Assembly (NCBI RefSeq): GCF_902706035.1
Contig: NZ_CACSJA010000007.1
Location: 113,248 to 177,247 of the forward strand
Length of the DNA stretch: 64,000 nucleotides
Reading direction: 5' to 3'
From: Pantoea sp. 18069
Lineage (GTDB): Bacteria > Pseudomonadota > Gammaproteobacteria > Burkholderiales > Burkholderiaceae_C
The notes beneath the pieces were generated by a model. It did not search any database. It saw nothing but the letters and a program-made list of their open reading frames with translations, and was not told the DNA's origin. Below are positions 34,270-42,338 of the stretch, piece after piece. Numbering within the stretch: position 1 is the stretch's first letter; every line of letters starts with the position of its first letter. Position numbers and translations under genes: made by a program.

Positions 34270-35102
34270 CGGGTGCCGCCAGGCCATGCCAGGCCATGCC
34301 GGTCACACTGAACGAACGCATTCAGATCTCCAATGGTGTCGACGCGCAATGCATCGAAGCCGCCGAGCGCTTCCACCGCCGCAGTTCACTGCTGCGGCGC
34401 AGCCGTTTCGGACTGGAGATCACCCCTTATCAAGAGCATGCCGTCCACGCCCTGACCCACGGGCGTCAGACGCGACTCGCCGAGCACCATGTGGATGCGA
34501 TTGACCTCGCCTGCCACGCCGACCCAGGCCTGCGCCGCAAGAAGTCCGTCAGGAGCTTTGCCGGCGGGCCTGCGCTGCACTATCGATTGCTCATGGACAT
34601 TCTGTACCTGAGCTTTTGCGCGGATACGGACGCCGAGCAGGCCCGCCCTTATGCATCCGCCGGGGGCTGTTATCCAGTTCATGCGGTGCTGCTTCCTCTG
34701 GTGCCCGTCGAAGGCGCACCATTTGACGCGGACAGCATTCTGCATGTGGCCGCGCAGGAGCGAGCGCTCTATGCGCTGTCCGGACATGGCGCACTCAATG
34801 CTGCGGTCACCTGTCTCGACGGCATGCCCGGTCAGGAGGCCGACACGTTTGCCAACGCCGCATTCATCATCGTGTATGTCATCGATCTTGAGGTCGCGAC
34901 CCTGCGCTACGCGGAGCGCGGCTACCGATTCGCGTTGATCGAGACCGGACTCATGGCCCAGCAGGCCACTCTGGTGACCCAGCAACGCGGGCTGCGAAGC
35001 TGCATGTTCGGGGGATTTCCAGACGCCGAGCTGTGTGCCGCTCTCGGGCTCAATCCGAAAAAGATGCTGGTCTGCATGACGCAGATCTTTGGATATCTCT
35101 GA
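34266..35102 (+). CDS. SagB/McbC-type nitroreductase-fold dehydrogenase, copy 1
   Basis: A 278-aa nitroreductase-family protein of the SagB type. FMN-contact segments are visible: RKKSVRSF (about residues 95-102), then PYASAGGCYPVHAVLLPL and AERGYRFALIETGLMAQQATLVTQQRGL, ending in a GLNPKK-type tail. In TOMM pathways such enzymes oxidise azolines to azoles. The ATG at 34266 overlaps the stop of the mcbB-like gene, so the frame upstream is a shadow. It is the first of four consecutive members of this family. Confidence 0.8.
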   Translation: MTGAARPCQAMPVTLNERIQISNGVDAQCIEAAERFHRRSSLLRRSRFGLEITPYQEHAVHALTHGRQTRLAEHHVDAIDLACHADPGLRRKKSVRSFAGGPALHYRLLMDILYLSFCADTDAEQARPYASAGGCYPVHAVLLPLVPVEGAPFDADSILHVAAQERALYALSGHGALNAAVTCLDGMPGQEADTFANAAFIIVYVIDLEVATLRYAERGYRFALIETGLMAQQATLVTQQRGLRSCMFGGFPDAELCAALGLNPKKMLVCMTQIFGYL

Positions 35103-35137
35103 GCCACGATGCCAGCCACCCACATGCCCTCAATCCT

Positions 35138-36223
35138 ATGAACACATCAGCGGCCGTAACCGTCGTCAAGCGAAATCCATTCATGCGCCTGCGCTTCACG
35201 CGCCCGATGCAGATTGATCTTTTATTGGAGAACCAGACGTTTGAAGTCCTGGACCACGATGTCATTTGCGCCGTGGTACATGCCGAGCAACCGATCTGCA
35301 CAGATCGACTGGCATATGCGTTGGACCGGAAAGAAGGCTCGCCCAAGGCGCAGGCACTGGTGCAGGAGTTGCTGCGTGCGCGCGTCCTGGTGGCGCAGGA
35401 CTACCGCAATCCGCTTCAGGACGCCGCCGAACACTGGCAGCAACGCGGATGGCTTGATGCGCTCGTGCTGCATCTGCGCTCACGCAATGTGGCCTACCAT
35501 GACTTCGGCGCTCAGGCTTTCATCGGTCCGCAGCGCAGTGCGCTCATCGAAACGCCAGCATGCGCTCCCTGCATCGACAGCGTCTGTGCATCACGTGGTG
35601 ATATCACGCTCCCACCAGGCGCAGGCCAGAGTTTTCAGGGCACCCTCTATGAGGCCATGTCCCAACGGCGCACGGGCCGGCCATGGACCGGACGGCCGAT
35701 GGACGGCAATGGTCTGGCAGATATCCTGCGCTACGGCAATCTGGAGTCGCTGGGTAATCGCGAGGAAACCGCCAACGACAAATCATCCGACGCACAGGCT
35801 GTGTTTGATCGCTCATCATTTGCAGCGCTCGAGACTTACGTTGTGGTCAATCGTGTCGAGGGCGTGCCCCAAGGGGTCTACCGGTACAGCGTCACCAGGC
35901 AAGCCCTTTTGCTGATCTCGCATGGCGATTTCAATGAACGGCTGGTGGACATGTGCATAGGCCAGGCAAAGGTGCGCAATTGCGCTGCCGCACTCGTTAT
36001 CGGCACGCACTGGGCACAGTATTACGGCCGATACCGACATCCGAGGGCCTATCGCAACCTGCTGATCAACTGCGCCGAGTTGGCCCATTACTACATCCTC
36101 TGCGCCACCGCCGCAGGCTTGAGCAATTTCATCACCCCGGCATTCAACGATGAGGTTGCCGAGGCCATCATCGGCAAACCATGCACCGATGTCGGACCGT
36201 TGTATATGGTCGCCATCGGCTGA
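35138..36223 (+). CDS. SagB/McbC-type nitroreductase-fold dehydrogenase with N-terminal domain, copy 2
   Basis: A 361-aa SagB-type protein. The first about 130 residues (MRLRFTRPMQIDLLLENQTFEVLDHDVICAVV ... LVQELLRARVLVAQD) look like a winged-helix domain, followed by the HWQQRGWLDALVLHLRSRNVAYHDFG segment common in SagB proteins. A Cys cluster, CAPCIDSVC, follows at about residues 145-153. The C-terminal nitroreductase domain starts with MSQRRTGRPWTGRPM and includes EGVPQGVYRYSV and YRNLLINCAELAHYYILCATAAGL. The start is ATG 35138, 35 bases after copy 1. It probably acts on the same peptide; division of labour with the other copies is unknown. Confidence 0.78.
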   Translation: MNTSAAVTVVKRNPFMRLRFTRPMQIDLLLENQTFEVLDHDVICAVVHAEQPICTDRLAYALDRKEGSPKAQALVQELLRARVLVAQDYRNPLQDAAEHWQQRGWLDALVLHLRSRNVAYHDFGAQAFIGPQRSALIETPACAPCIDSVCASRGDITLPPGAGQSFQGTLYEAMSQRRTGRPWTGRPMDGNGLADILRYGNLESLGNREETANDKSSDAQAVFDRSSFAALETYVVVNRVEGVPQGVYRYSVTRQALLLISHGDFNERLVDMCIGQAKVRNCAAALVIGTHWAQYYGRYRHPRAYRNLLINCAELAHYYILCATAAGLSNFITPAFNDEVAEAIIGKPCTDVGPLYMVAIG

Positions 36224-36236
36224 AAGGTCCGGACCT

Positions 36237-37271
36237 ATGCCAACGAATCACCAGCCTGGCGCCACTGCCGACCGCAGCGCAGTTCTGGAAGCCTTGTTCA
36301 CTGCGCAATGGGCAGCCATCTATGACCCGATCACCCGCGAGCGTTGGGATGCGGGCGCGTTGCTTGACCCGCAGTTGTGCGACGCGCTGTGCCAGCCATC
36401 GCAACCTCGCCCCGCCGCCTTGCAACGCTGCCTGGAGGAAGCCGGCATCGTCGCCCACCACGGCTACCACCCCGCAGATGTCCAGCCCTGGGTGGCTGCG
36501 AACTGGAGCGACGCCCTGCGTCACTATCTGCACTCCAATGCGCTACCCAAGCTCAGCTATGCGAAGGCTTCCGGTTGGCTCCAGGACTTCGCCACGATGC
36601 GACAAAAGATACAGGAATCTGCACCGCCCGAAGCGACCAAATCCTATCCGCACGCGCTGGCACGGGTGGCCACCACGCGCACGCCCTCGGCGATGCCATT
36701 CAAGGAGGTTCTCGAAGCCCATCCGCGGCACGGCAGTCGCAGGCCAATGGACTACCCGGAACTCGCCAATCTCCTGTCGCGCGTCTTTGGCGTGGCAGGC
36801 CACAAGAGGTTGGCGGTCACGGGATCACACATTCTCAGGACCAGTCCATCTGGCGGCAGCCGCCATCCCACCGAAGCCTATGTCGTGGCCTTCGATCTGC
36901 CAGGGCTGGCGCCGGGCATCTACCATTTTCAAAGCGACAGACACGAGCTGGAGCTGCTGCGCACAGGAGAGTTCAAAGCGCTGTACATGGAACAGATTTT
37001 CGGCCTCAACAGACGCATTGCCTTCACGCCCAAACTGGCGCTGGTGCTGACGTCCGTAGTGGAGCGCAGCATGCACCGGTATCGAGATGCCCGCAGCTAT
37101 CGCGTGCTCCATTTCGACCTGGGGCATCTGCTTCTGACATGCCAGCTTGTGGCACGTTCACAAGGGTTGCCATTTTTCAGCTCCTATTCGTTGGGTGAGG
37201 AGGCTGTGGAAGCCCTTCTGGGCATCGATGGACTGCGCGAGACGGCAATGAGCCAGATGCTGTTCGGATGA
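36237..37271 (+). CDS. SagB/McbC-type nitroreductase-fold dehydrogenase, copy 3
   Basis: A 344-aa member with the best-preserved SagB signature: RHGSRRPMDYPELANLLSRVFGV, then LRTSPSGGSRHPTEAYVVAFDLPGLAPGIYHF, RYRDARSYRVLHFDLGHLLLTCQLVARSQGLPFFSS. These cover the FMN phosphate contact, the Ser-Gly-Gly-x-His-Pro turn and the YRxxxFDxGH helix. It should be an active FMN-dependent azoline dehydrogenase. The start at 36237 follows copy 2 by 13 bases, and its stop overlaps the next start (ATGA). Confidence 0.85.
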   Translation: MPTNHQPGATADRSAVLEALFTAQWAAIYDPITRERWDAGALLDPQLCDALCQPSQPRPAALQRCLEEAGIVAHHGYHPADVQPWVAANWSDALRHYLHSNALPKLSYAKASGWLQDFATMRQKIQESAPPEATKSYPHALARVATTRTPSAMPFKEVLEAHPRHGSRRPMDYPELANLLSRVFGVAGHKRLAVTGSHILRTSPSGGSRHPTEAYVVAFDLPGLAPGIYHFQSDRHELELLRTGEFKALYMEQIFGLNRRIAFTPKLALVLTSVVERSMHRYRDARSYRVLHFDLGHLLLTCQLVARSQGLPFFSSYSLGEEAVEALLGIDGLRETAMSQMLFG

Positions 37272-38203
37272 GCAAAGGCAGCCCCCCCTCTGCCGAACCG
37301 GCGATCCCCGATGCGCAGGCGTGCGTGCTGTGGCTGCTGCCCTGCGGGCGCAGGATCGCGAACCTGTGGTCCAAGCAGATGTGGTCGGCCGATGCACTGT
37401 CGCAGTCTGAGCTCATTGCGCTATGCCGGCTTCTTTCAGGATTGATGGGCAAGCCTGTCGCAGGCCCGATCAAGGCCTGCCTGGCTGAAGCCGGCTTGCT
37501 CACGAGCGACGCACGCAACGCGACATTCAGGCCTTGTGACGATCTGCCGCTGCTGCGTTGCGGCACGCGCTACTGGGACTATTCGGACACCGAAGCCATG
37601 CAACGGGACAGAGCGGACATGCGAACCTACGCTTTGCACGGCGGCGAACGGCTGCACCCTCCCCACGATGGACGGAAACTGCCGTCAGCGCGCTTTGCGC
37701 AGGATGCTCAGTCCTTGCTTGCGCTGGCCCATCACGTTCTCGACGCGCAGTTTCAGCAGAACTTCCATGCGCAGCGGGTGGACAAAAAACGCGTGCCTTC
37801 GCTCGGCGCGCGGCATGGAATAGCGGGTTTCCTGGCCTATTGGGATGGCGAGCTGCAACGCACATGCTACGTCCGGATCATGCCCGACGGCACCCAAGTC
37901 ACGGCACGCAGCCCGTTGGCACAGAGCGCGCAATGCGTGCTTCCAGCGGTTCATTTCGTACTCTGCGTGCAGTACGAGCGTTACCAGTGGCGCTACAGGA
38001 ATGCCTGGATATACCAATGCGTCTACCTCGACCTGGGTCACATCCTGGCGGCGATGCAGATATATGCCGCTCGGCACGGGCTGCCCCTGCGATTCGCCGA
38101 AGTCTCCGCCGACCTGATCGCTGACGAGCAGATGCTCGTCAGCGAGCCATTCGTGATTGGTTTCCTCGATACCCCAACACCCGCCAAAGAGTACGCACCA
38201 TGA
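37268..38203 (+). CDS. Degenerate SagB-like protein, copy 4
   Basis: A 311-aa protein that aligns by eye with copy 3 in its second half (HFVLCVQYERYQWRYRNAWIYQCVYLDLGHILAAMQIYAARHGL against the equivalent LALVLTSVVERSMHRYRDARSY ... FDLGHLLLTCQLVARSQGL). The SGGSRHP turn is replaced (SLGARHGIAGFLAYW), so FMN binding or catalysis may be lost. It could be a scaffold or heterodimer partner for an active copy. It is translationally coupled on both sides (ATGA overlaps). Assignment to the family rests on the C-terminal half and on position. Confidence 0.65.
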   Translation: MSKGSPPSAEPAIPDAQACVLWLLPCGRRIANLWSKQMWSADALSQSELIALCRLLSGLMGKPVAGPIKACLAEAGLLTSDARNATFRPCDDLPLLRCGTRYWDYSDTEAMQRDRADMRTYALHGGERLHPPHDGRKLPSARFAQDAQSLLALAHHVLDAQFQQNFHAQRVDKKRVPSLGARHGIAGFLAYWDGELQRTCYVRIMPDGTQVTARSPLAQSAQCVLPAVHFVLCVQYERYQWRYRNAWIYQCVYLDLGHILAAMQIYAARHGLPLRFAEVSADLIADEQMLVSEPFVIGFLDTPTPAKEYAP

Positions 38204-38787
38204 ATTACGAGCAACCAAGCCTGTCCATCGTCGACGACCTGGTGGAGGAGGATTTGCAAAGGCAGCTCACTGCGCTGATCCAGAGCCCGATCTGGGCCTA
38301 CGGCTGGCGCTCAAACCTGCAGGGTGATCGCTTTGCCTATTGGCATTCCCACTTCGCGGGCTCGACGCAATCGCGCGCCAACTGCCTGCCCCAGCTCAGG
38401 CAAGAGCCCCTGCTGGCTCCGGTCTTCCATCTATGGCAGCGCCTGCAAACGGGAGTGCTTGCGGGGCATGAGCCATTTCTGGTCTATGCCAACGCCCATA
38501 CCTATGGTGTCGAGGGCTATGTTCATAGGGACAGCCTCGACACCAAGAACTATTTTTCGACCGTCTATTACGCGCACCCCACATGGCACAAGAACTGGGG
38601 AGGCGACACGGTTTTCTACAACGACACAGAAGACGACATCATTCGCGCCGTGTTCCCCAGGCCCGGACGGGCGGTCTCATTTCCAGGCGCAATGCCCCAC
38701 TGCGCACGTGCTCCTAGCCGTGATTGTTCACAGCTGCGCGTGTCGATAGTCTTCAAGACACAAATCAACGGAGCGTGCCTTGGATAA
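38200..38787 (+). CDS. 2-oxoglutarate/Fe(II)-dependent oxygenase
   Basis: A 195-aa protein with the double-stranded beta-helix iron site of the prolyl-hydroxylase-like superfamily. The ligands are His109 and Asp111 (GYVHRDS) and distal His167 (GAMPHCAR), with Arg180 (LRVSIVFK) placed to bind 2-oxoglutarate. Such enzymes hydroxylate or otherwise oxidise peptide side chains. In this cluster it is a candidate tailoring enzyme for the peptide. ATG 38200 overlaps the stop of copy 4; its own stop overlaps the next gene by 8 bases. Confidence 0.85.
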   Translation: MNYEQPSLSIVDDLVEEDLQRQLTALIQSPIWAYGWRSNLQGDRFAYWHSHFAGSTQSRANCLPQLRQEPLLAPVFHLWQRLQTGVLAGHEPFLVYANAHTYGVEGYVHRDSLDTKNYFSTVYYAHPTWHKNWGGDTVFYNDTEDDIIRAVFPRPGRAVSFPGAMPHCARAPSRDCSQLRVSIVFKTQINGACLG

Positions 38788-39319
38788 ATACCGACTTTTT
38801 CTGCGCCAGCGCGGCGCGGATCAGGCAGGTCACATGCACGGTTCCTTGCTGGAGCACCTTCAAGGAACCTTGCGCCTGTTGCAGTCCTGGGGTTGCGATC
38901 CGCATGTCTGCCGCGCAGGCCTGTTCCACAGTATCTACGGCACCAGCATCTATGGTCACCGCTCGGTCGATCTGTCCGAGCGCCAGCTCGTCAAGCGTCT
39001 CATAGGCGGGGACAGCGAGAGGCTGGCTTTCCTGTTTTGCGTCGCGGATCGCCCCCAAGCCTGGCTGGAAGCACTATCAGGCAATGCATTGCGCCATCGC
39101 ATCACGGGCGCGATGCATCCCATTGACCGAGTCACGCTGACAGGATTGCTGGAAATCGAATCCGCCAATCTTCTGGACCAGGCCGCCGGATGGGACTTTG
39201 TCCAGCATTTTCTCGGGCTGCAAACAGCGCATGGCTTGCGCCTGCGGCCACCCATCATTGCCGCCCTGCGGGATGGACTCGCGCGCAACCAGATGCAGGT
39301 TCAGCAGGGACTTACATGA
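38780..39319 (+). CDS. HD-like small protein (DUF6817-type)
   Basis: A 179-aa protein starting with TTG inside the end of the oxygenase gene. The N-terminal half reads GHMHGSLLEHLQGTLRLLQSWGCDPHVCRAGLFHSIYGTSIYGH, whose spaced His residues resemble an HD-fold metal site as in the DUF6817 group. The usual Asp of the HD pair reads Ser (FHS). It may be a hydrolase or a lyase acting on a pathway intermediate, but no reaction is known. The stop overlaps the YcaO start (ATGA), so it is part of the same translation chain. Confidence 0.6.
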   Translation: MDKYRLFLRQRGADQAGHMHGSLLEHLQGTLRLLQSWGCDPHVCRAGLFHSIYGTSIYGHRSVDLSERQLVKRLIGGDSERLAFLFCVADRPQAWLEALSGNALRHRITGAMHPIDRVTLTGLLEIESANLLDQAAGWDFVQHFLGLQTAHGLRLRPPIIAALRDGLARNQMQVQQGLT

Positions 39320-40509
39320 CGTACTGGCGATCCGAATCCCTGCATCGACATGACATCGATGCGCTGATGTACTCCTCTCCGCTGACTCTTGGCGCGCCCC
39401 ATTTGGCAGCGATCGAGGGCACAGCCGCAGGATCGTCCTTGCGCTATGGCGCACAAGCCGGAATTGCGAGCCTGGCGGAGTATGTCGAACGACGTCATTT
39501 CATGCACCGCGTGCCATGCGCGGTCATGCGGCCGGTCGAGGCCTTCGAATCGGACATTCCATCGCTGCGGGAATGCTACCGGCAGACAGCGCCCCACATG
39601 TCCCTCAGCGATGTGGGCCTCAGCTCGATCCAGGCCGTGTGGGCGCTGAATTACCGGACCTTGGAGCCGATGCTGGTGCCCAGGAATCTGGTGTCCTTGT
39701 CCGACCTCCCGTGCAGCGTTGACCTGCGTCTGCATCCGCAGCGCGATTCCAGCGGCACGGCGGCACATACGACGGCAGCCGCAGCGATAGCGGCGGCCAC
39801 GTTGGAATTCATCGAGCGCCAAAGCTGGATGGCGACCTGGCTGGGAGCAGGAGCAGTGACCCGAATCGCCATGCCTGCCACACCTGCCGTGCGCGATCCC
39901 CTCGTGCCGATGCACGTCCGCCAACGACTCGAATGCTATTGGCTGCGTACGGGGCTGCCGGCATACACCGTCTTTGCTGCCTACTTCGGCCAACGCATGG
40001 CCGGCAGCACTGCGCAAGCGTACTTTTCGTGCGGACTGGCGGCCAGCGGCGACCCGCAGCGAAGTCTGGAAAAAGCCATTACCGAGGCCAACCACTATCA
40101 ACATTTCGCCGCCGAGAAACTCGCGGCGCGCGCCGTGGCGGCCTCATCACCGCATGCAGGCCGCATGGAAACCAACTCTCTGCGATTTCAGACGCCGCGC
40201 GCGCGCGACCAAATCCCTTTCCTGGCACGCGCCGACGCAACGCTGGATTCACCGGAGTTCTGTCAGTTGCCGGTTCTGGCTGCGTCGCAGATTAGGCATG
40301 ACTTGGCTGCGCATTGGCCGCCCGCATTCCTGTACCTCGGCCACGACAGCTCACTGCTGGGCGAATTCTTCGTCGCGCGGCATTTCGGTCCGGATTTTTA
40401 TCTACACAGCGACCCTGGAATTGCCTTGAACTTCGACAACGCATTCGCCCGCCTGTTGGGCATCCACCAACCCCGCGCCGAGCTGCGCACTTCGACCTGC
40501 CTTCCCTGA
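39316..40509 (+). CDS. YcaO-domain cyclodehydratase
   Basis: A 397-aa YcaO protein, the ATP-dependent enzyme that cyclises Cys/Ser/Thr to azolines in TOMM pathways (McbD equivalent). The ATP-site segments are visible: [21 protein letters not shown] near residue 35, [17 protein letters not shown] near 155-172, and [12 protein letters not shown] near 257. The C-terminus ends STCLP rather than the PxPxP tail common in McbD-like enzymes. It needs the separate McbB-like protein for leader binding, which is encoded at the start of the operon. ATG 39316 overlaps the preceding stop. Confidence 0.88.
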   Translation: MTYWRSESLHRHDIDALMYSSPLTLGAPHLAAIEGTAAGSSLRYGAQAGIASLAEYVERRHFMHRVPCAVMRPVEAFESDIPSLRECYRQTAPHMSLSDVGLSSIQAVWALNYRTLEPMLVPRNLVSLSDLPCSVDLRLHPQRDSSGTAAHTTAAAAIAAATLEFIERQSWMATWLGAGAVTRIAMPATPAVRDPLVPMHVRQRLECYWLRTGLPAYTVFAAYFGQRMAGSTAQAYFSCGLAASGDPQRSLEKAITEANHYQHFAAEKLAARAVAASSPHAGRMETNSLRFQTPRARDQIPFLARADATLDSPEFCQLPVLAASQIRHDLAAHWPPAFLYLGHDSSLLGEFFVARHFGPDFYLHSDPGIALNFDNAFARLLGIHQPRAELRTSTCLP

Positions 40510-40538
40510 CGCAGCCCCTCACCATTGCCTACACGCCC

Positions 40539-42233
40539 ATGCCCTTAAACCAAGCCCCGCGCAAACTTTTCGTCACGACTGCTCTGCCCTATGCCAACGG
40601 CCCCCTCCACTTGGGTCACCTGCTCGAATACATACAGGCGGACACCTGGGTGCGCGCGCAACGCATGGCCGGCCATGCAGTGCAGTTCGTCTGCGCCGAC
40701 GACGCGCATGGCGCGCCCATCATGATCGCTGCGCAAAAGGCGGGCCTCACGCCGCAGCAGTACGTCGCCGAGATTGCGCGTTCGCGCGCGCCGTACCTGA
40801 GCGGATTCCACATCCGCTTTGACAACTGGCACTCGACAGACAGTACCGAGAACCAGCAATTGGCGCAGGATATCTATCGAAAGCTCCAAGCGCGCAACTT
40901 GATCGCACGCAAGGACATAGAACAGTTTTACGACCCCGTAGAAGACATGTTCCTGCCCGACCGTTACGTCAAAGGCAGCTGCCCGCGTTGCGGCGCGCCC
41001 GAACAGCATGGAGACTCATGCGACGCCTGCGGGGCGGTCTATGCACCCACCGATGTGGGCCAGCCCCGCTCCATTCTGAGCGGTGCGGTGCCCGAGCTCA
41101 GAAATTCAACGCATCTCTTCTTTCGCCTGTCTGACCCTGCAATTCAGGCTTTCCTGCGTTCGTGGACTGCCGCTGCAACGCTGCAACCCGAAATCGCCAG
41201 AAAGGTTTCCGAGTGGTTTGTCGACGGCTTGCAAGACTGGGATATATCCCGCGATGCCCCTTACTTCGGCATATCGATTCCCGGCGAGATCGGAAAATTC
41301 TTCTATGTCTGGCTGGATGCGCCCGTGGGTTACCTCGCCAGTCTGAAGAACCATTTCGACAAGGGCGGCGCACGCAACCATTGGCATGTCCCGTCGCGGA
41401 CCGCTCAAACCTTTGACGAATTTCTCGGCGACCCGTTGCTGGAGCAGATTCATTTCATCGGCAAGGACATCATCTACTTCCATGCATTGTTCTGGCCGGC
41501 CATGCTGCACTTTTCCGGTCTGCGCTTGCCGTCCAAGATCTACGCCCATGGCCATCTGACGGTGAAGGGAGAGAAGATGAGCAAGAGTAAAGGCAACGGC
41601 CTTGATCCGCTCAGATACCTGGACCTCGGCCTGGATGCCGAGTGGATTCGATACTATCTGGCCGCAAAGCTCAATGGCGGAATCGACGACACGGACTTCA
41701 ATCCCCAGGACTTCGTGGCCCGGGTCAATGCCGATCTGGTGGGAAAATTCGTCAATATCGCCAGCCGCTGCAGTGGCTTCATTCTGAAGAAATTCAACGC
41801 CACGCTAGGCCTGCCGGACCAGGAGGGGCTGGACCTGCTGGGAAATCTGCAAACATTGGTGGAGCAGGCCGGCGCGCGCTACGAGGCCCGCGATTACGCC
41901 AGATGCATACGCGAGTCCATGGCCATGGCGGACCAGGTGAACGCCTATTTCGACAGGAACAAGCCCTGGGAGCTCGCAAAAAAACCCGAGTGCGAGACCC
42001 AGCTGCTGGCCGTGTGCACAGCCAGCCTGGAGTGCTTCCGGTTGCTGTGTATTTTGCTCAAACCCGTGATCCCCGAATTGGTGGGCCGCGCTGAAACTTT
42101 CCTGCAGATTGCGGAACTGGACTTCGCGTCGGGGGCGCGGCGCATGGGGCCAGGCCACCGCATCGGTGCATACCGGCATCTGACCCACCGGGTGGACAGC
42201 GCCCTGGTCGATCAGGCATTTGGCGCCACGTAA
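40539..42233 (+). CDS. metG: Methionyl-tRNA synthetase, short form, in RiPP cluster
   Basis: A 564-aa class I aminoacyl-tRNA synthetase. The HIGH motif is HLGH (24-27) within [17 protein letters not shown]. The zinc knuckle is C148-x2-C151 ... C161-x2-C164. KMSKS is at 346-350 and the methionine-site region [11 protein letters not shown] is present. It has the anticodon-binding helical domain but lacks the C-terminal tRNA-binding (Trbp111-like) domain of standard MetRS of this phylum. The gene starts 29 bases after the YcaO stop, in the same orientation. Its place inside a biosynthetic operon suggests a drug-insensitive copy for self-protection; the housekeeping metG would be elsewhere. A biosynthetic use of Met-tRNA is the alternative. 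Confidence 0.93.
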   Translation: MPLNQAPRKLFVTTALPYANGPLHLGHLLEYIQADTWVRAQRMAGHAVQFVCADDAHGAPIMIAAQKAGLTPQQYVAEIARSRAPYLSGFHIRFDNWHSTDSTENQQLAQDIYRKLQARNLIARKDIEQFYDPVEDMFLPDRYVKGSCPRCGAPEQHGDSCDACGAVYAPTDVGQPRSILSGAVPELRNSTHLFFRLSDPAIQAFLRSWTAAATLQPEIARKVSEWFVDGLQDWDISRDAPYFGISIPGEIGKFFYVWLDAPVGYLASLKNHFDKGGARNHWHVPSRTAQTFDEFLGDPLLEQIHFIGKDIIYFHALFWPAMLHFSGLRLPSKIYAHGHLTVKGEKMSKSKGNGLDPLRYLDLGLDAEWIRYYLAAKLNGGIDDTDFNPQDFVARVNADLVGKFVNIASRCSGFILKKFNATLGLPDQEGLDLLGNLQTLVEQAGARYEARDYARCIRESMAMADQVNAYFDRNKPWELAKKPECETQLLAVCTASLECFRLLCILLKPVIPELVGRAETFLQIAELDFASGARRMGPGHRIGAYRHLTHRVDSALVDQAFGAT

Positions 42234-42338
42234 CTGCCTTCAGCCCACTGATTTCCAGCAGACCGCTCGCGGCCGGCGGCTGGTGCATGCGGTGCTGCCT
42301 GGCTGCGACTACGGAGCCGGTGGATTTCGCAAGGCGAT

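Noticed and set aside
33098..42233. Interpretation of the MetRS gene as supplying Met-tRNA for a PEARL-type peptide extension
   Set aside because: No small LanB-like (peptide aminoacyl-tRNA ligase) gene is present in the locus, so self-resistance is the simpler reading; it remains a secondary possibility.
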